This document shows positions 38,611-47,035 of a stretch of DNA of 64,000 nt, piece after piece. The DNA lies in NCBI RefSeq assembly GCF_001981305.1, contig NZ_MSCW01000003.1:1-64000 (forward strand). Reading direction: 5' to 3'. This DNA is from Marinobacter lutaoensis. Lineage in GTDB: Bacteria; Pseudomonadota; Gammaproteobacteria; Pseudomonadales; Oleiphilaceae. A program made the translations under genes and the position numbers. The notes under the pieces are model-generated. The model worked only from the letters and a program-made list of their open reading frames with translations. It was not told where the DNA came from and did not search any database. The number at the start of each line of letters is the position of its first letter. Within the stretch, counting starts at the first letter, position 1.

Positions 38611-38627
38611 CGCACCAAAATGATGCA
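38611..38627. promoter_or_regulatory. NtrC-like binding site upstream of ntrB
   Basis: CGCACCAAAATGATGCA matches the NtrC dyad TGCACC-N5-GGTGCA at 10 of 12 fixed positions. It lies about 190 bases upstream of the possible sigma-54 start for ntrBC, a normal enhancer distance, and just past the 3' end of the DUF4124 gene. Confidence 0.5.
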
Positions 38628-38635
38628 AGCGAAGG

Positions 38636-39160
38636 TCAGTTGAGAACCGAAGGACGGTGGACGGTGAAGGTCACGCTGGGCCCGGTTTTAACCTGAACCC
38701 CGTTTTCATCGATGATGTGGACACGGGCCTCGTGGGTGCCCCGGAACACGTTGTTGACCAGGATGTTGCCAGACTCGGACTGTCCGACCGGCTGGCCATC
38801 CAGGGTCAGCTCGTACTTGTGGCCTGGTTGCAGGCCGGGGGTGCTGGTTACCTGGAACTGGATGTCGCCGTTGCCGCTGTGAAAGGCTTGGTCCTGCTTT
38901 GGATAGGTGATGGACACGCTGTCGTAGACCGCGCCCTCGCGCTGAACCTCGGCTCGAAGCTTGCGGGTTTCCTGGACCACCTGGGGCTTGGGTAGGGTGA
39001 TGGTGGTCACGGGTTTGACCTCGATGGCTTCCCCGCCTTCGATGGGCTCATCCGAGAAGGTCACGTTGCCCTGGGCGTCCACATGCCGGTAGACCTCCGC
39101 CGAGACCGGAGCCGCCGCCAGAATGAGGATGCCCGCTGCCAATCCGTACCATGCCTTCAT
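38636..39160 (-). CDS. DUF4124 domain periplasmic protein
   Basis: The product has 174 residues from the start at 39160. A signal peptide (MKAWYGLAAGILILAAAPVSA) is followed by EVYRHVDAQGNVTFSDEPIE, the DUF4124 hallmark. Residues about 90-174 look like a beta-sandwich (YELTLDGQPVGQSESGNILV; GTHEARVHIIDENGVQVKTG). Its function is unknown. The place between glnA and ntrB is seen in related genomes, but no direct link to nitrogen control is visible. An internal second in-frame start upstream lacks a signal-peptide-like beginning. Confidence 0.85.
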   Translation of the reverse strand: MKAWYGLAAGILILAAAPVSAEVYRHVDAQGNVTFSDEPIEGGEAIEVKPVTTITLPKPQVVQETRKLRAEVQREGAVYDSVSITYPKQDQAFHSGNGDIQFQVTSTPGLQPGHKYELTLDGQPVGQSESGNILVNNVFRGTHEARVHIIDENGVQVKTGPSVTFTVHRPSVLN

Positions 39161-39282
39161 AGGGTTTGCCCCGTGAAATTGCTTTGGTCTGATTATCGGC
39201 AGCCGTTCGTGCCTTTTCAACGCCATGCCCCGGCGAGTTTGGTTACATATCGTTAAGGGCGGGCCTGTGTGCGGGAGCGCAC

Positions 39283-39306
39283 AAAAAAGCCCCGCAGCAG
39301 CGGGGC
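39283..39306 (-). terminator. Terminator after glnA
   Basis: GCCCCGC at 39289-39295 pairs with GCGGGGC at 39300-39306 around AGCA. Six As at 39283-39288 give the T-run on the minus strand. It lies 26 bases past the glnA stop, so ntrBC and the DUF4124 gene are mostly transcribed from elsewhere. Confidence 0.85.
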
Positions 39307-39331
39307 TTGTCCGTGCGTATCGGTGAGCCGA

Positions 39332-40735
39332 TCAGCAGGAGTAGTACAGCTCGAACTCGACCGGGTGGGTGGTCATGTTCAGGCGCTCGACTTCCGCCCG
39401 CTTCAGGTCGATGTAGCCGGCAATCATATCCTCGGTGAACACGCCGCCGCGGGTCAGGAACTCGTGGTTCTGCTCCAGGCAGTCCAGGGCTTCCTGCAGG
39501 GTGGCGGCAACCGTCGGGATGTTGGCGGCCTCTTCCTTCGGCAGGTCGTACAGGTCCTTGTCCATGGCGTCGCCCGGGTGGATCTTGTTCTGGATGCCAT
39601 CCAGGCCGGCCATCAGCATGGCCGCGAAGGCCAGGTACGGGTTGGCGGACGGATCCGGGAAGCGCACCTCGATGCGGCGGGCTTTCGGGCTGTTCACGTA
39701 CGGAATCCGGATGGAGGCGGAACGGTTGCGGGCGGAGTAGGCCAGCATGACCGGCGCCTCGAAGCCCGGTACCAGGCGCTTGTAGCTGTTGGTAGAGGCG
39801 TTGGTGAAGGCGTTGATGGTTTTGGCGTGCTTGATGATCCCGCCGATGTAGTACAGGGCGATCTCGCTCAGGCCCGCGTAGCCGTCGCCGGCGAAGATGT
39901 TCTTGCCGTCCTTGCTCAGGGACTGGTGCACGTGCATGCCGGAACCGTTGTCACCAACCACCGGCTTTGGCATGAAAGTCGCCGTCTTGCCGTAGGCGTG
40001 CGCGACGTTGTGCACGCAGTATTTCAGGATCTGGACCTCATCCGCCTTGCGAGTCAGGGTGTTGGCGCCCACGCCGATCTCGCACTGGCCGGCGGTGCCC
40101 ACTTCGTGGTGGTGAACCTCAATGTTCAGGCCCATGGATTCCATGGCGGCACACATGGCACCCCGCAGGTCATGCAGGCTGTCTACCGGCGGTACCGGGA
40201 AGTAGCCGCCCTTGACACCTGGGCGGTGGCCGATGTTGTTGCGGTCGAAGTCCTCGCCGGATACCCAGGCCGCTTCCTCGGAATGCAGCTCGTACATGGC
40301 GCCCTTCATGTCCACGCTCCATTTCACGGAGTCGAACACGAAGAACTCGGGCTCCGGACCGAACAGCGCGCTGTCGGCGATACCGGTGGATTTCAGGTAT
40401 TCCTCGGCGCGACGGGCAACGGAACGGGGGTCGCGCTCGTAACCCTGCATGGTGGAGGGTTCGACGATGTCACAGGTGATGTTAACGGTGGTCTCTTCGG
40501 TGAACGGGTCCAGCACGGCGGTGGTGTCGTCCGGCATCAGGATCATGTCGGATTCGTTGATCCCTTTCCAGCCGGCGATGGAGGAGCCATCGAACATCTT
40601 GCCATCCGCGAAGAAATCTTCGTTGACTTCGCTGGCCGGCAGGGTCACGTGCTGCTCTTTACCGCGGCTGTCGGTAAAACGCAGGTCAATCCATTTGGCT
40701 TCGTGTTCTTTGATCAAATCAATCGTTTTGGACAT
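39332..40735 (-). CDS. glnA: Glutamine synthetase, type I
   Basis: The product has 467 residues from the start at 40735 ([20 protein letters not shown]). It joins ammonia to glutamate using ATP and forms a dodecamer. Signatures seen are [20 protein letters not shown], the loop [20 protein letters not shown] and [10 protein letters not shown]. The adenylylation tyrosine is present ([11 protein letters not shown], about residue 396), matching the presence of glnE in this window. It is preceded by a near-perfect sigma-54 promoter and NtrC sites, so it should be induced under nitrogen limitation. Confidence 0.99.
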   Translation of the reverse strand: MSKTIDLIKEHEAKWIDLRFTDSRGKEQHVTLPASEVNEDFFADGKMFDGSSIAGWKGINESDMILMPDDTTAVLDPFTEETTVNITCDIVEPSTMQGYERDPRSVARRAEEYLKSTGIADSALFGPEPEFFVFDSVKWSVDMKGAMYELHSEEAAWVSGEDFDRNNIGHRPGVKGGYFPVPPVDSLHDLRGAMCAAMESMGLNIEVHHHEVGTAGQCEIGVGANTLTRKADEVQILKYCVHNVAHAYGKTATFMPKPVVGDNGSGMHVHQSLSKDGKNIFAGDGYAGLSEIALYYIGGIIKHAKTINAFTNASTNSYKRLVPGFEAPVMLAYSARNRSASIRIPYVNSPKARRIEVRFPDPSANPYLAFAAMLMAGLDGIQNKIHPGDAMDKDLYDLPKEEAANIPTVAATLQEALDCLEQNHEFLTRGGVFTEDMIAGYIDLKRAEVERLNMTTHPVEFELYYSC

Positions 40736-40890
40736 TGTGCATGCTCCGTGAGTGGACCCGAGTACGGGTTGTTTCATATGCGTTGTGCCGGATCGTCCAG
40801 GGTGCCTGAAGTCCGATCGTAAGGTTCAGGTTCAGGCAGCTTATCAAAAGCTGTTCACCGTTACCCACATATTTCGGCTGCTCAGACTGA

Positions 40891-40906
40891 AGCAAGGGGC
40901 TTGCCA
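40891..40906 (-). promoter_or_regulatory. Sigma-54 promoter of glnA
   Basis: The minus strand reads TGGCAAGCCCCTTGCT. It fits TGGCACG-N4-TTGCW with a single mismatch (position 6). Spacing between the -24 GG and -12 GC is exactly 10 bases. Transcription should begin near 40880. Confidence 0.85.
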
Positions 40907-40992
40907 GTTTTGGACGCCTGCGCCAGAACGGCGCAGTGGCGCCATTTTCGAGCGCTTCGTCACGCGGAAGGGGGGATTGGGCCCGGTCCATG

Positions 40993-41009
40993 CGCACCAA
41001 AGTTGCGCA
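40993..41009. promoter_or_regulatory. Second, weaker NtrC-type dyad
   Basis: CGCACC-AAAGT-TGCGCA matches TGCACC-N5-GGTGCA at 9 of 12 fixed positions and partly overlaps the stronger dyad at 41006-41022. It may be a low-affinity site that helps NtrC oligomerise. Confidence 0.45.
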
Positions 41010-41022
41010 CCTATGTGGTGCA
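41006..41022. promoter_or_regulatory. NtrC enhancer site for glnA
   Basis: CGCACC-TATGT-GGTGCA matches TGCACC-N5-GGTGCA at 11 of 12 fixed positions. Its centre is about 135 bases upstream of the predicted glnA start, like the NtrC sites of E. coli glnAp2. Confidence 0.78.
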
Positions 41023-41109
41023 TGCCGTCTATTTGTGATTCAAAGTGGTGCAATTGCCGCGCGCGCGGGTGTGTCGTCAATCTTCATATTAACGGCAACC
41101 AGTTTTCGA

Positions 41110-41115
41110 TATACT
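41110..41115 (+). promoter_or_regulatory. Possible typA -10 box
   Basis: TATACT lies 34 bases before the typA GTG start. The -35 region (TATTAA at 17 bases) is poor, so only the -10 and position support a promoter here. Confidence 0.35.
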
Positions 41116-41148
41116 GCGCGCCGCTTAACCAGCCTCAGGATATCAGTT

Positions 41149-42960
41149 GTGATTGAAAAGCTTCGTAACATTGCCATCATCGCGCACGTCGACCATGGCA
41201 AGACCACCCTCGTCGACAAACTGCTGCAGCAGTCCGGTACTCTGGATCGCAAGAATGCCGGCGACGAACGGGTCATGGATTCCAATGACCAGGAGCGGGA
41301 ACGCGGAATTACCATCCTGGCCAAGAACACGGCCATCCGGTGGCAGGACTACCGGATCAACATCGTGGACACCCCGGGCCACGCCGATTTTGGTGGTGAG
41401 GTAGAGCGGGTCCTGTCGATGGTCGATTCGGTGCTGCTGCTGGTGGATGCCCAAGACGGGCCCATGCCCCAGACCCGTTTCGTCACGCAGAAGGCGTTTG
41501 ACCGCGGGCTGCGCCCGATTGTTGTGGTCAACAAGGTGGACCGTCCGGGGGCCCGCCCCGATTGGGTGATCAACGAAGTGTTCGACCTGTTCGACAGCCT
41601 GGGGGCGACCGACGAACAGCTCGACTTTCCCATCGTCTACGCTTCCGCGCTGAACGGTGTCGCCGGGCCCGAGCCGGATCAGTTGGCGGAAGACATGACG
41701 CCGCTGTTCGAGGCGATCGTCCGAAATGTGCCGGCACCGGAAGTCGACCTGGACGCTCCGTTCCAGATGCAGGTGTCGCAGCTGGACTACGACAGCTACG
41801 TCGGCGTCATCGGCATCGGCCGCATCACCCGGGGACGGCTGCGCCCGGGCCAGGCGGTGGCGGTGCTTGACCGCGAAGGCAAGAAACGTAACGGTAAGGT
41901 GCTTGAGGTCAAGGGCTTCCATGGGCTCCAGCGGGTGCCGGTGGAAGAGGCCACGGCGGGTGACATTGTGTGCATCAGTGGCCTGAACGAACTCTACATT
42001 TCCGACACGCTCTGTGACCCGGCCAATCCGGAGGCGTTGCCGCCCCTGACGGTGGACGAGCCGACCGTGAGCATGACCTTCCAGGTCAACGACTCCCCGT
42101 TCGCGGGTAAGGAAGGCAAGTTCGTGACCAGCCGCAACATTAAGGAACGGCTGGAAAAAGAGCTTCTGCATAACGTCGCGCTGCGGGTGGAGCCGGGCGA
42201 CTCGGCTGAAAAGTTTAAGGTGTCCGGCCGCGGAGAGCTGCATCTCTCGGTACTGATCGAAAACATGCGCCGGGAAGGGTTCGAGCTGGGGGTGTCCCGC
42301 CCTGAAGTGGTGCAGAAGGACGTGGATGGCGAAATCCACGAGCCCTACGAATTCGTCGTGGTGGACGTGGAAGAGCAGCACCAGGGCGCGATCATGGAAG
42401 CCATGGGCAATCGCCGGGCGGAATTGAAGAACATGGTGCCCGATGGCCGGGGGCGGACCCGTATGGAGTTTGTCATGCCGGCCCGCGGGCTGATCGGTTT
42501 CCGAAACCAGTTCCTCACCATGACGTCGGGCAGCGGTATCCTGACCAACGTGTTCGATCACTATGGGCCGGTCAAGGGCGGCGTGATCGAGCATCGCAAC
42601 AACGGCGTTCTGGTGTCCATGGTGGACGGCAAGGTGCTGGGCTATGCCCTGATGACCCTGCAGGAACGTGGTCGGCTGTTCGTGGAGCCGGGTACCGAAG
42701 TCTATGAAGGCATGATCATCGGGATCCACAACCGGGACAACGACCTGGTGGTCAATCCGACTAAGGCTAAGCAGCTGACCAACATCCGCGCTGCGGGTTC
42801 GGATGAGAACATCATGCTGACCCCGCCGATCCGGATGAGCCTGGAGCAGGCCCTGGAGTTCATCGATGATGATGAACTGGTGGAGGTGACGCCACAGTCG
42901 ATTCGGATCCGGAAAAAACTGCTCAAGGAGAACGAGCGTCGCCGGGCCAACAAAAAGTAG
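41149..42960 (+). CDS. typA: Ribosome-associated GTPase TypA/BipA
   Basis: The product has 603 residues (607 in E. coli). The start is GTG at 41149, reading (M)[19 protein letters not shown], with AGGA 8 bases upstream; an upstream open stretch runs through the regulatory region and is rejected. G motifs: P-loop [35 protein letters not shown]-like domains and the BipA-specific C-terminal domain follow ([39 protein letters not shown]). It acts in 50S assembly and stress or cold adaptation. A terminator follows. Confidence 0.98.
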   Translation: MIEKLRNIAIIAHVDHGKTTLVDKLLQQSGTLDRKNAGDERVMDSNDQERERGITILAKNTAIRWQDYRINIVDTPGHADFGGEVERVLSMVDSVLLLVDAQDGPMPQTRFVTQKAFDRGLRPIVVVNKVDRPGARPDWVINEVFDLFDSLGATDEQLDFPIVYASALNGVAGPEPDQLAEDMTPLFEAIVRNVPAPEVDLDAPFQMQVSQLDYDSYVGVIGIGRITRGRLRPGQAVAVLDREGKKRNGKVLEVKGFHGLQRVPVEEATAGDIVCISGLNELYISDTLCDPANPEALPPLTVDEPTVSMTFQVNDSPFAGKEGKFVTSRNIKERLEKELLHNVALRVEPGDSAEKFKVSGRGELHLSVLIENMRREGFELGVSRPEVVQKDVDGEIHEPYEFVVVDVEEQHQGAIMEAMGNRRAELKNMVPDGRGRTRMEFVMPARGLIGFRNQFLTMTSGSGILTNVFDHYGPVKGGVIEHRNNGVLVSMVDGKVLGYALMTLQERGRLFVEPGTEVYEGMIIGIHNRDNDLVVNPTKAKQLTNIRAAGSDENIMLTPPIRMSLEQALEFIDDDELVEVTPQSIRIRKKLLKENERRRANKK

Positions 42961-42978
42961 TCGCGCCACGCGCTGATC

Positions 42979-43010
42979 AAAAGGCATGCAGTTTCTGCAT
43001 GCCTTTTTTT
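42979..43010 (+). terminator. Terminator after typA
   Basis: A perfect 13-bp stem pairs 42979-42991 (AAAAGGCATGCAG) with 42995-43007 around TTT, ending in a run of Ts to 43010. Confidence 0.9.
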
Positions 43011-43095
43011 ATGGGGCTGGGCCGCCGGCATTGCCCTGAGTCGTGCGACCTCGGTTAAACTCTGGGGTGACATTCACTGTATTGGACTGGTGCCC

Positions 43096-44058
43096 ATGCT
43101 CACCCTCTATCCTGAGATTGAACCCTACGCCCGTCACCGTCTGGCCGTCGAGCCGCCCCACGAGCTGTACATAGAAGAAAGCGGAAACCCCGATGGGCTT
43201 CCGGTGCTGGTGGTGCACGGAGGCCCTGGCGGCGGGTGCGAGGATTACCAGCGCCGCTTCTTCGATGCCGAGCGCTTCCGGATCATCCTGATGGATCAGC
43301 GGGGAGCGGGGCGCTCGACGCCGCTGGCGGAACTGGCCGGCAACCAGACCGACAAGCTGGTACAGGATATGGAAACGGTGCGCCAGTTCCTCGGAATCGA
43401 TCGCTGGTTGCTGTTCGGGGGCAGCTGGGGCTCCACCTTGAGTCTGGTGTACGCCCAGGCTCACCCAGAGCGCGTGCTGGGGCTGGTGTTGCGGGGAATT
43501 TTCCTGTGTCGCCCCCGAGACATCCACTGGTTTTACCAGGAAGGTGCCAGCCGGGTGTTTCCGGACTATTGGGAGGACTTCCTGGCGCCCATCCCTGAAT
43601 CGGAGCGGGAGCATCTGGTGCAGGCCTATTACCGTCGCCTGACCAGCAGCAACGAGCTGGAGCAAATTCAGGCCGCGAAGGCTTGGTCCGTGTGGGAGGG
43701 GCGTTGCGCCACCCTGCATCCGAACCCCCGGGTTGTCGAGCATTTTGCGCATCCCCATGTGGCGATTGCCCTGGCACGGATCGAATGCCATTACTTCATC
43801 AATCAAGCGTTTCTCGAACCGGATCAGATTGTCCGGAATGCCGGCCGGCTCGCGGGTATTCCGGGCATGATCGTGCATGGTCGCTACGACATGGTGTGCC
43901 CGCTGGACAATGCTCTGGCGCTGAGCCGGGCCTGGCCGGAGGCGGAGTTGCGCATTATCCGCGATGCCGGCCATTCTGCCACGGAGCCGGCGATTGTCGA
44001 CGCCCTGATCCGGGGGGTGGAGGAAGTGGTGGCCAAAACCGACCGGAACGTGGGGTAA
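43096..44058 (+). CDS. pip: Proline iminopeptidase
   Basis: The product has 320 residues from the ATG at 43096; a GTG two codons earlier is possible. It is an alpha/beta hydrolase that removes N-terminal proline from peptides. The oxyanion segment VVHGGPGGGCEDYQRRFFDA, DQRGAGRSTP, nucleophile Ser110 in GGSWGSTLS, the acid in HGRYDMVCP and the histidine in DAGHSATEP complete the catalytic triad. pip-dtd adjacency is shared with Pseudomonas. The enzyme is cytoplasmic, with no signal peptide. Confidence 0.94.
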   Translation: MLTLYPEIEPYARHRLAVEPPHELYIEESGNPDGLPVLVVHGGPGGGCEDYQRRFFDAERFRIILMDQRGAGRSTPLAELAGNQTDKLVQDMETVRQFLGIDRWLLFGGSWGSTLSLVYAQAHPERVLGLVLRGIFLCRPRDIHWFYQEGASRVFPDYWEDFLAPIPESEREHLVQAYYRRLTSSNELEQIQAAKAWSVWEGRCATLHPNPRVVEHFAHPHVAIALARIECHYFINQAFLEPDQIVRNAGRLAGIPGMIVHGRYDMVCPLDNALALSRAWPEAELRIIRDAGHSATEPAIVDALIRGVEEVVAKTDRNVG

Positions 44059-44140
44059 AAAAGTCTGAGACGGGTTGCGGTTCGGCCACGGCGCCGATAC
44101 ACTCTTGCCGATTCGTAATTTCCCGTCGATCAGGCAGCGA

Positions 44141-44605
44141 ATGAAAGGGCTGATCCAGAGAGTATCGGAAGCGAGTGTCGAGGTCGGTGGTCGTCCGATA
44201 GGCGCCATTGGCCAAGGTATCCTGCTTCTGCTGGGAGTCGAACGGGGTGATGGAACGCGCCAGGCAAGGGAATTGTGCCGAAGAATCCTGTCCTACCGAA
44301 TTTTTCCCGATGCCCAAGGCCGCATGAACCGAAGTGTCATGGATGAGGGCGCCGCCTTGCTTGTTGTTCCCCAGTTCACCCTCGCCGCGGACACTCGATC
44401 CGGCACACGCCCTGGTTTTTCCCGGGCGGCGGAGCCGGCCCGGGCCGAGGCGCTCTACCGCCGGTTCCTGGAAGAGGCACGCCAAGCGTTGGGCCACGAG
44501 CGGGTGTCGGAGGGGCAGTTTGGCGCGGACATGCAGGTGCGTCTGATCAACGATGGACCGGTCACCTTCCTGCTGGAGGTGGCACCGGGCGAGGTGGGGA
44601 AATAA
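44141..44605 (+). CDS. dtd: D-aminoacyl-tRNA deacylase
   Basis: The product has 154 residues from the ATG at 44141 (MKGLIQRVSEASVEVGGRPI). It removes D-amino acids (and glycine from tRNA-Ala) from mischarged tRNA. The Gly-cisPro motif is present in NDGPVTFLLEV. The other motif, usually SQFTL, reads PQFTL here (codon CCC); this looks tolerated, but I cannot verify it. It follows pip by 82 bases and is followed by a terminator. Confidence 0.95.
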   Translation: MKGLIQRVSEASVEVGGRPIGAIGQGILLLLGVERGDGTRQARELCRRILSYRIFPDAQGRMNRSVMDEGAALLVVPQFTLAADTRSGTRPGFSRAAEPARAEALYRRFLEEARQALGHERVSEGQFGADMQVRLINDGPVTFLLEVAPGEVGK

Positions 44606-44691
44606 CGCGGTCTGCACTGATTTGGTGCGACCCTGGCGGTGTGGAGAACTTTTGGTGCTCCGTGGGGCTCCAAGGCTGGCCTTGGTCCGGC

Positions 44692-44711
44692 AAAACGCCC
44701 AGGCGTTTTTT
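44692..44711 (+). terminator. Terminator after dtd
   Basis: AAAACGC at 44692-44698 pairs with GCGTTTT at 44703-44709 around CCAG, and the T-run extends to 44711. The stem is short, but the T-run is good. Confidence 0.7.
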
Positions 44712-44850
44712 GTAGTGTGCTGAATTGGAAAGGAAAAGCGAGTTTTGGCCCCGGATTTGTAACAGGTTGTTCATATCGCGCGTTGGTGCGACATCTAATA
44801 AAGACTTGCGTTGATGGTGCCAAACGAGCTAAAAAAGCGCTGATTAAAAT

Positions 44851-44879
44851 TTGCAAATATAGGTTCTTTGTATTAAAAT
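44851..44879 (+). promoter_or_regulatory. Possible porin promoter
   Basis: A -35-like TTGCAA at 44851-44856 (4 of 6) lies 17 bases before the -10-like TAAAAT at 44874-44879 (5 of 6), within an AT-rich stretch. Transcription would start near 44886. Confidence 0.5.
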
Positions 44880-44893
44880 AGGTTCATCATGCG

Positions 44894-44988
44894 GAGCTTT
44901 AAAAAAGCTCTGTAAGTGATTGAGCTGAAAAGGGCTGCAGATTTTCAGAAAGAAGAAGAAAGGTTATCGGATTGTCACGAAAGTGACA
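44894..44988 (+). other. Structured 5' leader of the porin mRNA
   Basis: GAGCTTT (44894-44900) pairs with AAAGCTC (44904-44910), close to the predicted 5' end. TGTCAC (44973-44978) pairs with GTGACA (44983-44988) around GAAA. The second is also a perfect DNA palindrome, so it could be an operator instead of an RNA stem. Confidence 0.45.
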
Positions 44989-45096
44989 CGGAGATAGCGC
45001 AGAATCCGGCACATCCAGCCCGTCTGGTGGTGCCTAAAAAATCGGGAAGCAATACCCGTCGCTAAACCTGAGTTAACTCAAAAAGGAAGACGCAAC

Positions 45097-46074
45097 ATGA
45101 AAAAAACGCTCATCGCATCTGCTGTTGCAGCAGCAACTTTCTCTGGCGCTGTCGCTGCCGCGGAAATGCCGACCATCTACGGTAACATCCAGTACGCGAT
45201 CACTCAGACCAACGTTGACGGCGGCGGTTCTGCTATTGATCACTTCGACAACGGAACCACCCTGGGCGTCACTCATAGCCACGAAATCGCTCCGGGCATC
45301 AAAGGCTTCCTGAAGCTGGAGCTGGAAGGTATCAACGCTGACGACAAAGCCGGCAGCAGCGGTATCGACAAGCTGGACGAAGCTTACATCGGTGTGGAAG
45401 GCGACACCTTCGGTAAGATCTGGGTTGGCTCCGACGACTCCACCTACGAGCGCGCCATCGATACCATCGCCAACTTCCACGAAGTCGGTTCCGACATCGG
45501 TGGCAGCTACGACACCGGCGAAGGTGACCTGATCCAGTACGAGTCCCCGTCCTTCGGTGGCCTGAAACTGGGTGCGGCGGTTCAGGTGAACGGCGACGGC
45601 AAGACCGGTGGCAAGTCCTATCCGTACCAGCTGGCGGCCATCTACAGCGCTGACGCGCTGGAACTGGCGTTCGCCATGGACTCCAACGACGGCCACCTGG
45701 CGTACAGCAGCAGCTCCGATCTCAGCGCCAACAATGAAAACACCTACGGTCTGCGCGCGACCTACACCATGGGCGACCTGAGCCTGACCGGTGAGTACCA
45801 GACCCGCAAGGACGTTGCCGACGTATTCGGCATCATGGGTGTTTACACCCTGGGTGCGAACCAGTTCGCCCTGTCCTATCAGGTCAACGATGACGACGAC
45901 AGCGGTGACAAGAACGACACCCTGGCGGTGCAAGCTCTGCACAACCTGTCTGACAACATGTACGTCTACTTCGAAGGCTACCTGTCCAACGCCGACGAAG
46001 AGATCTACTCTCTGGAAGGCGGTTCTGGCGACGAGCAGACCATCGCTGCGGTTGGTGCCGTTTACTACTTCTGA
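45097..46074 (+). CDS. Outer-membrane porin
   Basis: The product has 325 residues. A signal peptide (MKKTLIASAVAAATFSGAVA, cleavage near AAA/EM) is followed by MPTIYGNIQYAITQTN and alternating beta-strand segments, ending in the aromatic C-terminus AAVGAVYYF required for outer-membrane insertion. It belongs to the general Gram-negative (trimeric 16-strand) porin family. It is rich in Asp and Glu, consistent with a marine or halophilic host. AAGGAAG lies 8 bases before the ATG. Codon use is highly biased, suggesting high expression. Substrate preference cannot be told. Confidence 0.93.
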   Translation: MKKTLIASAVAAATFSGAVAAAEMPTIYGNIQYAITQTNVDGGGSAIDHFDNGTTLGVTHSHEIAPGIKGFLKLELEGINADDKAGSSGIDKLDEAYIGVEGDTFGKIWVGSDDSTYERAIDTIANFHEVGSDIGGSYDTGEGDLIQYESPSFGGLKLGAAVQVNGDGKTGGKSYPYQLAAIYSADALELAFAMDSNDGHLAYSSSSDLSANNENTYGLRATYTMGDLSLTGEYQTRKDVADVFGIMGVYTLGANQFALSYQVNDDDDSGDKNDTLAVQALHNLSDNMYVYFEGYLSNADEEIYSLEGGSGDEQTIAAVGAVYYF

Positions 46075-46101
46075 TCCGCGATTTCGCGAATCCAGTAGCT
46101 G

Positions 46102-46134
46102 AAAACCGGCGGCCTTCGGGCCGCCGGTTTTTTT
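46102..46134 (+). terminator. Terminator after the porin gene
   Basis: A perfect 13-bp stem pairs 46102-46114 (AAAACCGGCGGCC) with 46119-46131 around a TTCG tetraloop, followed by further Ts. Confidence 0.93.
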
Positions 46135-46175
46135 GTGTATGCTCGGCACCGGAGTGAGTGGATGTAGGTAAAGCA

Positions 46176-47030
46176 ATGGCGGAAGAGTTGGAAATCAAAC
46201 TGACCGTGGCAGAACCGGACCTGAATCGGGTGGCGTTGTGGGCCTCGGCCCGGTCCGATGCCCGGTACGAGGCCGAGCAGGCGCTGTTCAATCGCTATTA
46301 CGACACGCCGGATGCCGTCCTGAACCGGCAGCAGGCAGCATTGCGGGTGCGCCGGCTGGGGACGAACTATGTTCAGACCCTGAAAACTCGGGGGGATTTC
46401 GTGGCAGGGGCCCATCGCCGGCAGGAATGGGAATGGCCGCTTTCCAGTGCCAATCTGGACGTGTCGTTGCTGGCGGAAACGCCACTGGCGAGTGTCATCA
46501 ACCTCGAGCGGCTGTCGGTGGTTTTCGAAACCAACTTTCGTCGGCGAACGTGGCGGCTGAACCATTGGGACGCCGAGGTGGAAATGGCTCTGGACGAGGG
46601 AGCGGTGGTCAGTGGCTCTCGGCGCTCTCCCCTGTGTGAGGTGGAGTTCGAACTCAAGTCCGGGGCTTCCGGGCGCCTTCTGGAACTGGCGATGGCACTT
46701 GCCGGTCAAGTGCCGGTGTTTCTGAACCTGGTGAGCAAGGCCGAGCAGGGCTATTTCCTGGCCGGAATGCACCGTCCGGTTCTGGCGCCGTCCGATGCGT
46801 CCCTGTCTGTGACGGATTTCCTGCATCTGCTCGGGCTCGCCTGGATGCTGGAGGTGCCGGTACCCATCGCCCGCCTGCGCCTGGATACCGTTGCGGATGC
46901 CGCGGAACGGGTCGGGCAGGGAGCTGCCTTCCAGTGGGTCGTGGCCGAGTTGGCTGCGGGGCGCCTGGTACGTTCACTGGCCCGGGAGACTGCCCTCGGG
47001 CAGCTCCAGTTGAGTTTGGCCGCCGTCTGA
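46176..47030 (+). CDS. CYTH-domain protein, YgiF-like inorganic triphosphatase
   Basis: The product has 284 residues from the ATG at 46176; a GTG at 46158 is an alternative. The N-terminal CYTH domain (about 1-200) starts with the metal-binding ELEIK (ExExK) and includes AALRVRRLGTNYVQTLKTRG and CEVEFELKSG, the tunnel-lining charged strands. In E. coli YgiF a CHAD domain follows and gives 433 residues; here only about 85 residues follow, so CHAD is missing or rudimentary. E. coli ygiF also lies next to glnE, which supports the assignment. Confidence 0.82.
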   Translation: MAEELEIKLTVAEPDLNRVALWASARSDARYEAEQALFNRYYDTPDAVLNRQQAALRVRRLGTNYVQTLKTRGDFVAGAHRRQEWEWPLSSANLDVSLLAETPLASVINLERLSVVFETNFRRRTWRLNHWDAEVEMALDEGAVVSGSRRSPLCEVEFELKSGASGRLLELAMALAGQVPVFLNLVSKAEQGYFLAGMHRPVLAPSDASLSVTDFLHLLGLAWMLEVPVPIARLRLDTVADAAERVGQGAAFQWVVAELAAGRLVRSLARETALGQLQLSLAAV

Positions 47031-47035
47031 GCGGA

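Larger units (their letters stand above)
40736..41148. other. Divergent glnA-typA regulatory region (413 bases)
   Basis: This stretch holds no gene. From the glnA side it contains a predicted leader of about 145 bases, the sigma-54 promoter (40891-40906), two NtrC-type dyads (40993-41009, 41006-41022) and an isolated half site GGTGCA (41047-41052). Near typA it has a -10-like TATACT (41110-41115) with a poor -35 box. Confidence 0.7.
44606..45096 (+). other. Intergenic region and porin leader (491 bases)
   Basis: No gene is seen. The first part holds the dtd terminator (44692-44711). The rest is more AT-rich and holds a likely promoter (44851-44879) and a predicted untranslated leader of about 210 bases before the porin, with two perfect small hairpins (44894-44910 and 44973-44988). 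Confidence 0.6.

Noticed and set aside
39269..40822. A 517-residue open frame opposite glnA
   Set aside because: It is the antisense shadow of glnA, a high-GC gene with third-position bias; it has no family features and would cover the glnA terminator.
40931..40943. A second sigma-54-like element upstream of glnA
   Set aside because: Its GC/CC spacing is 9 instead of 10 bases, and the better element is at 40891-40906.
41143..42987. A 614-residue open frame opposite typA
   Set aside because: Shadow of typA; the product is His/Gln/Val-rich with no recognisable domain.
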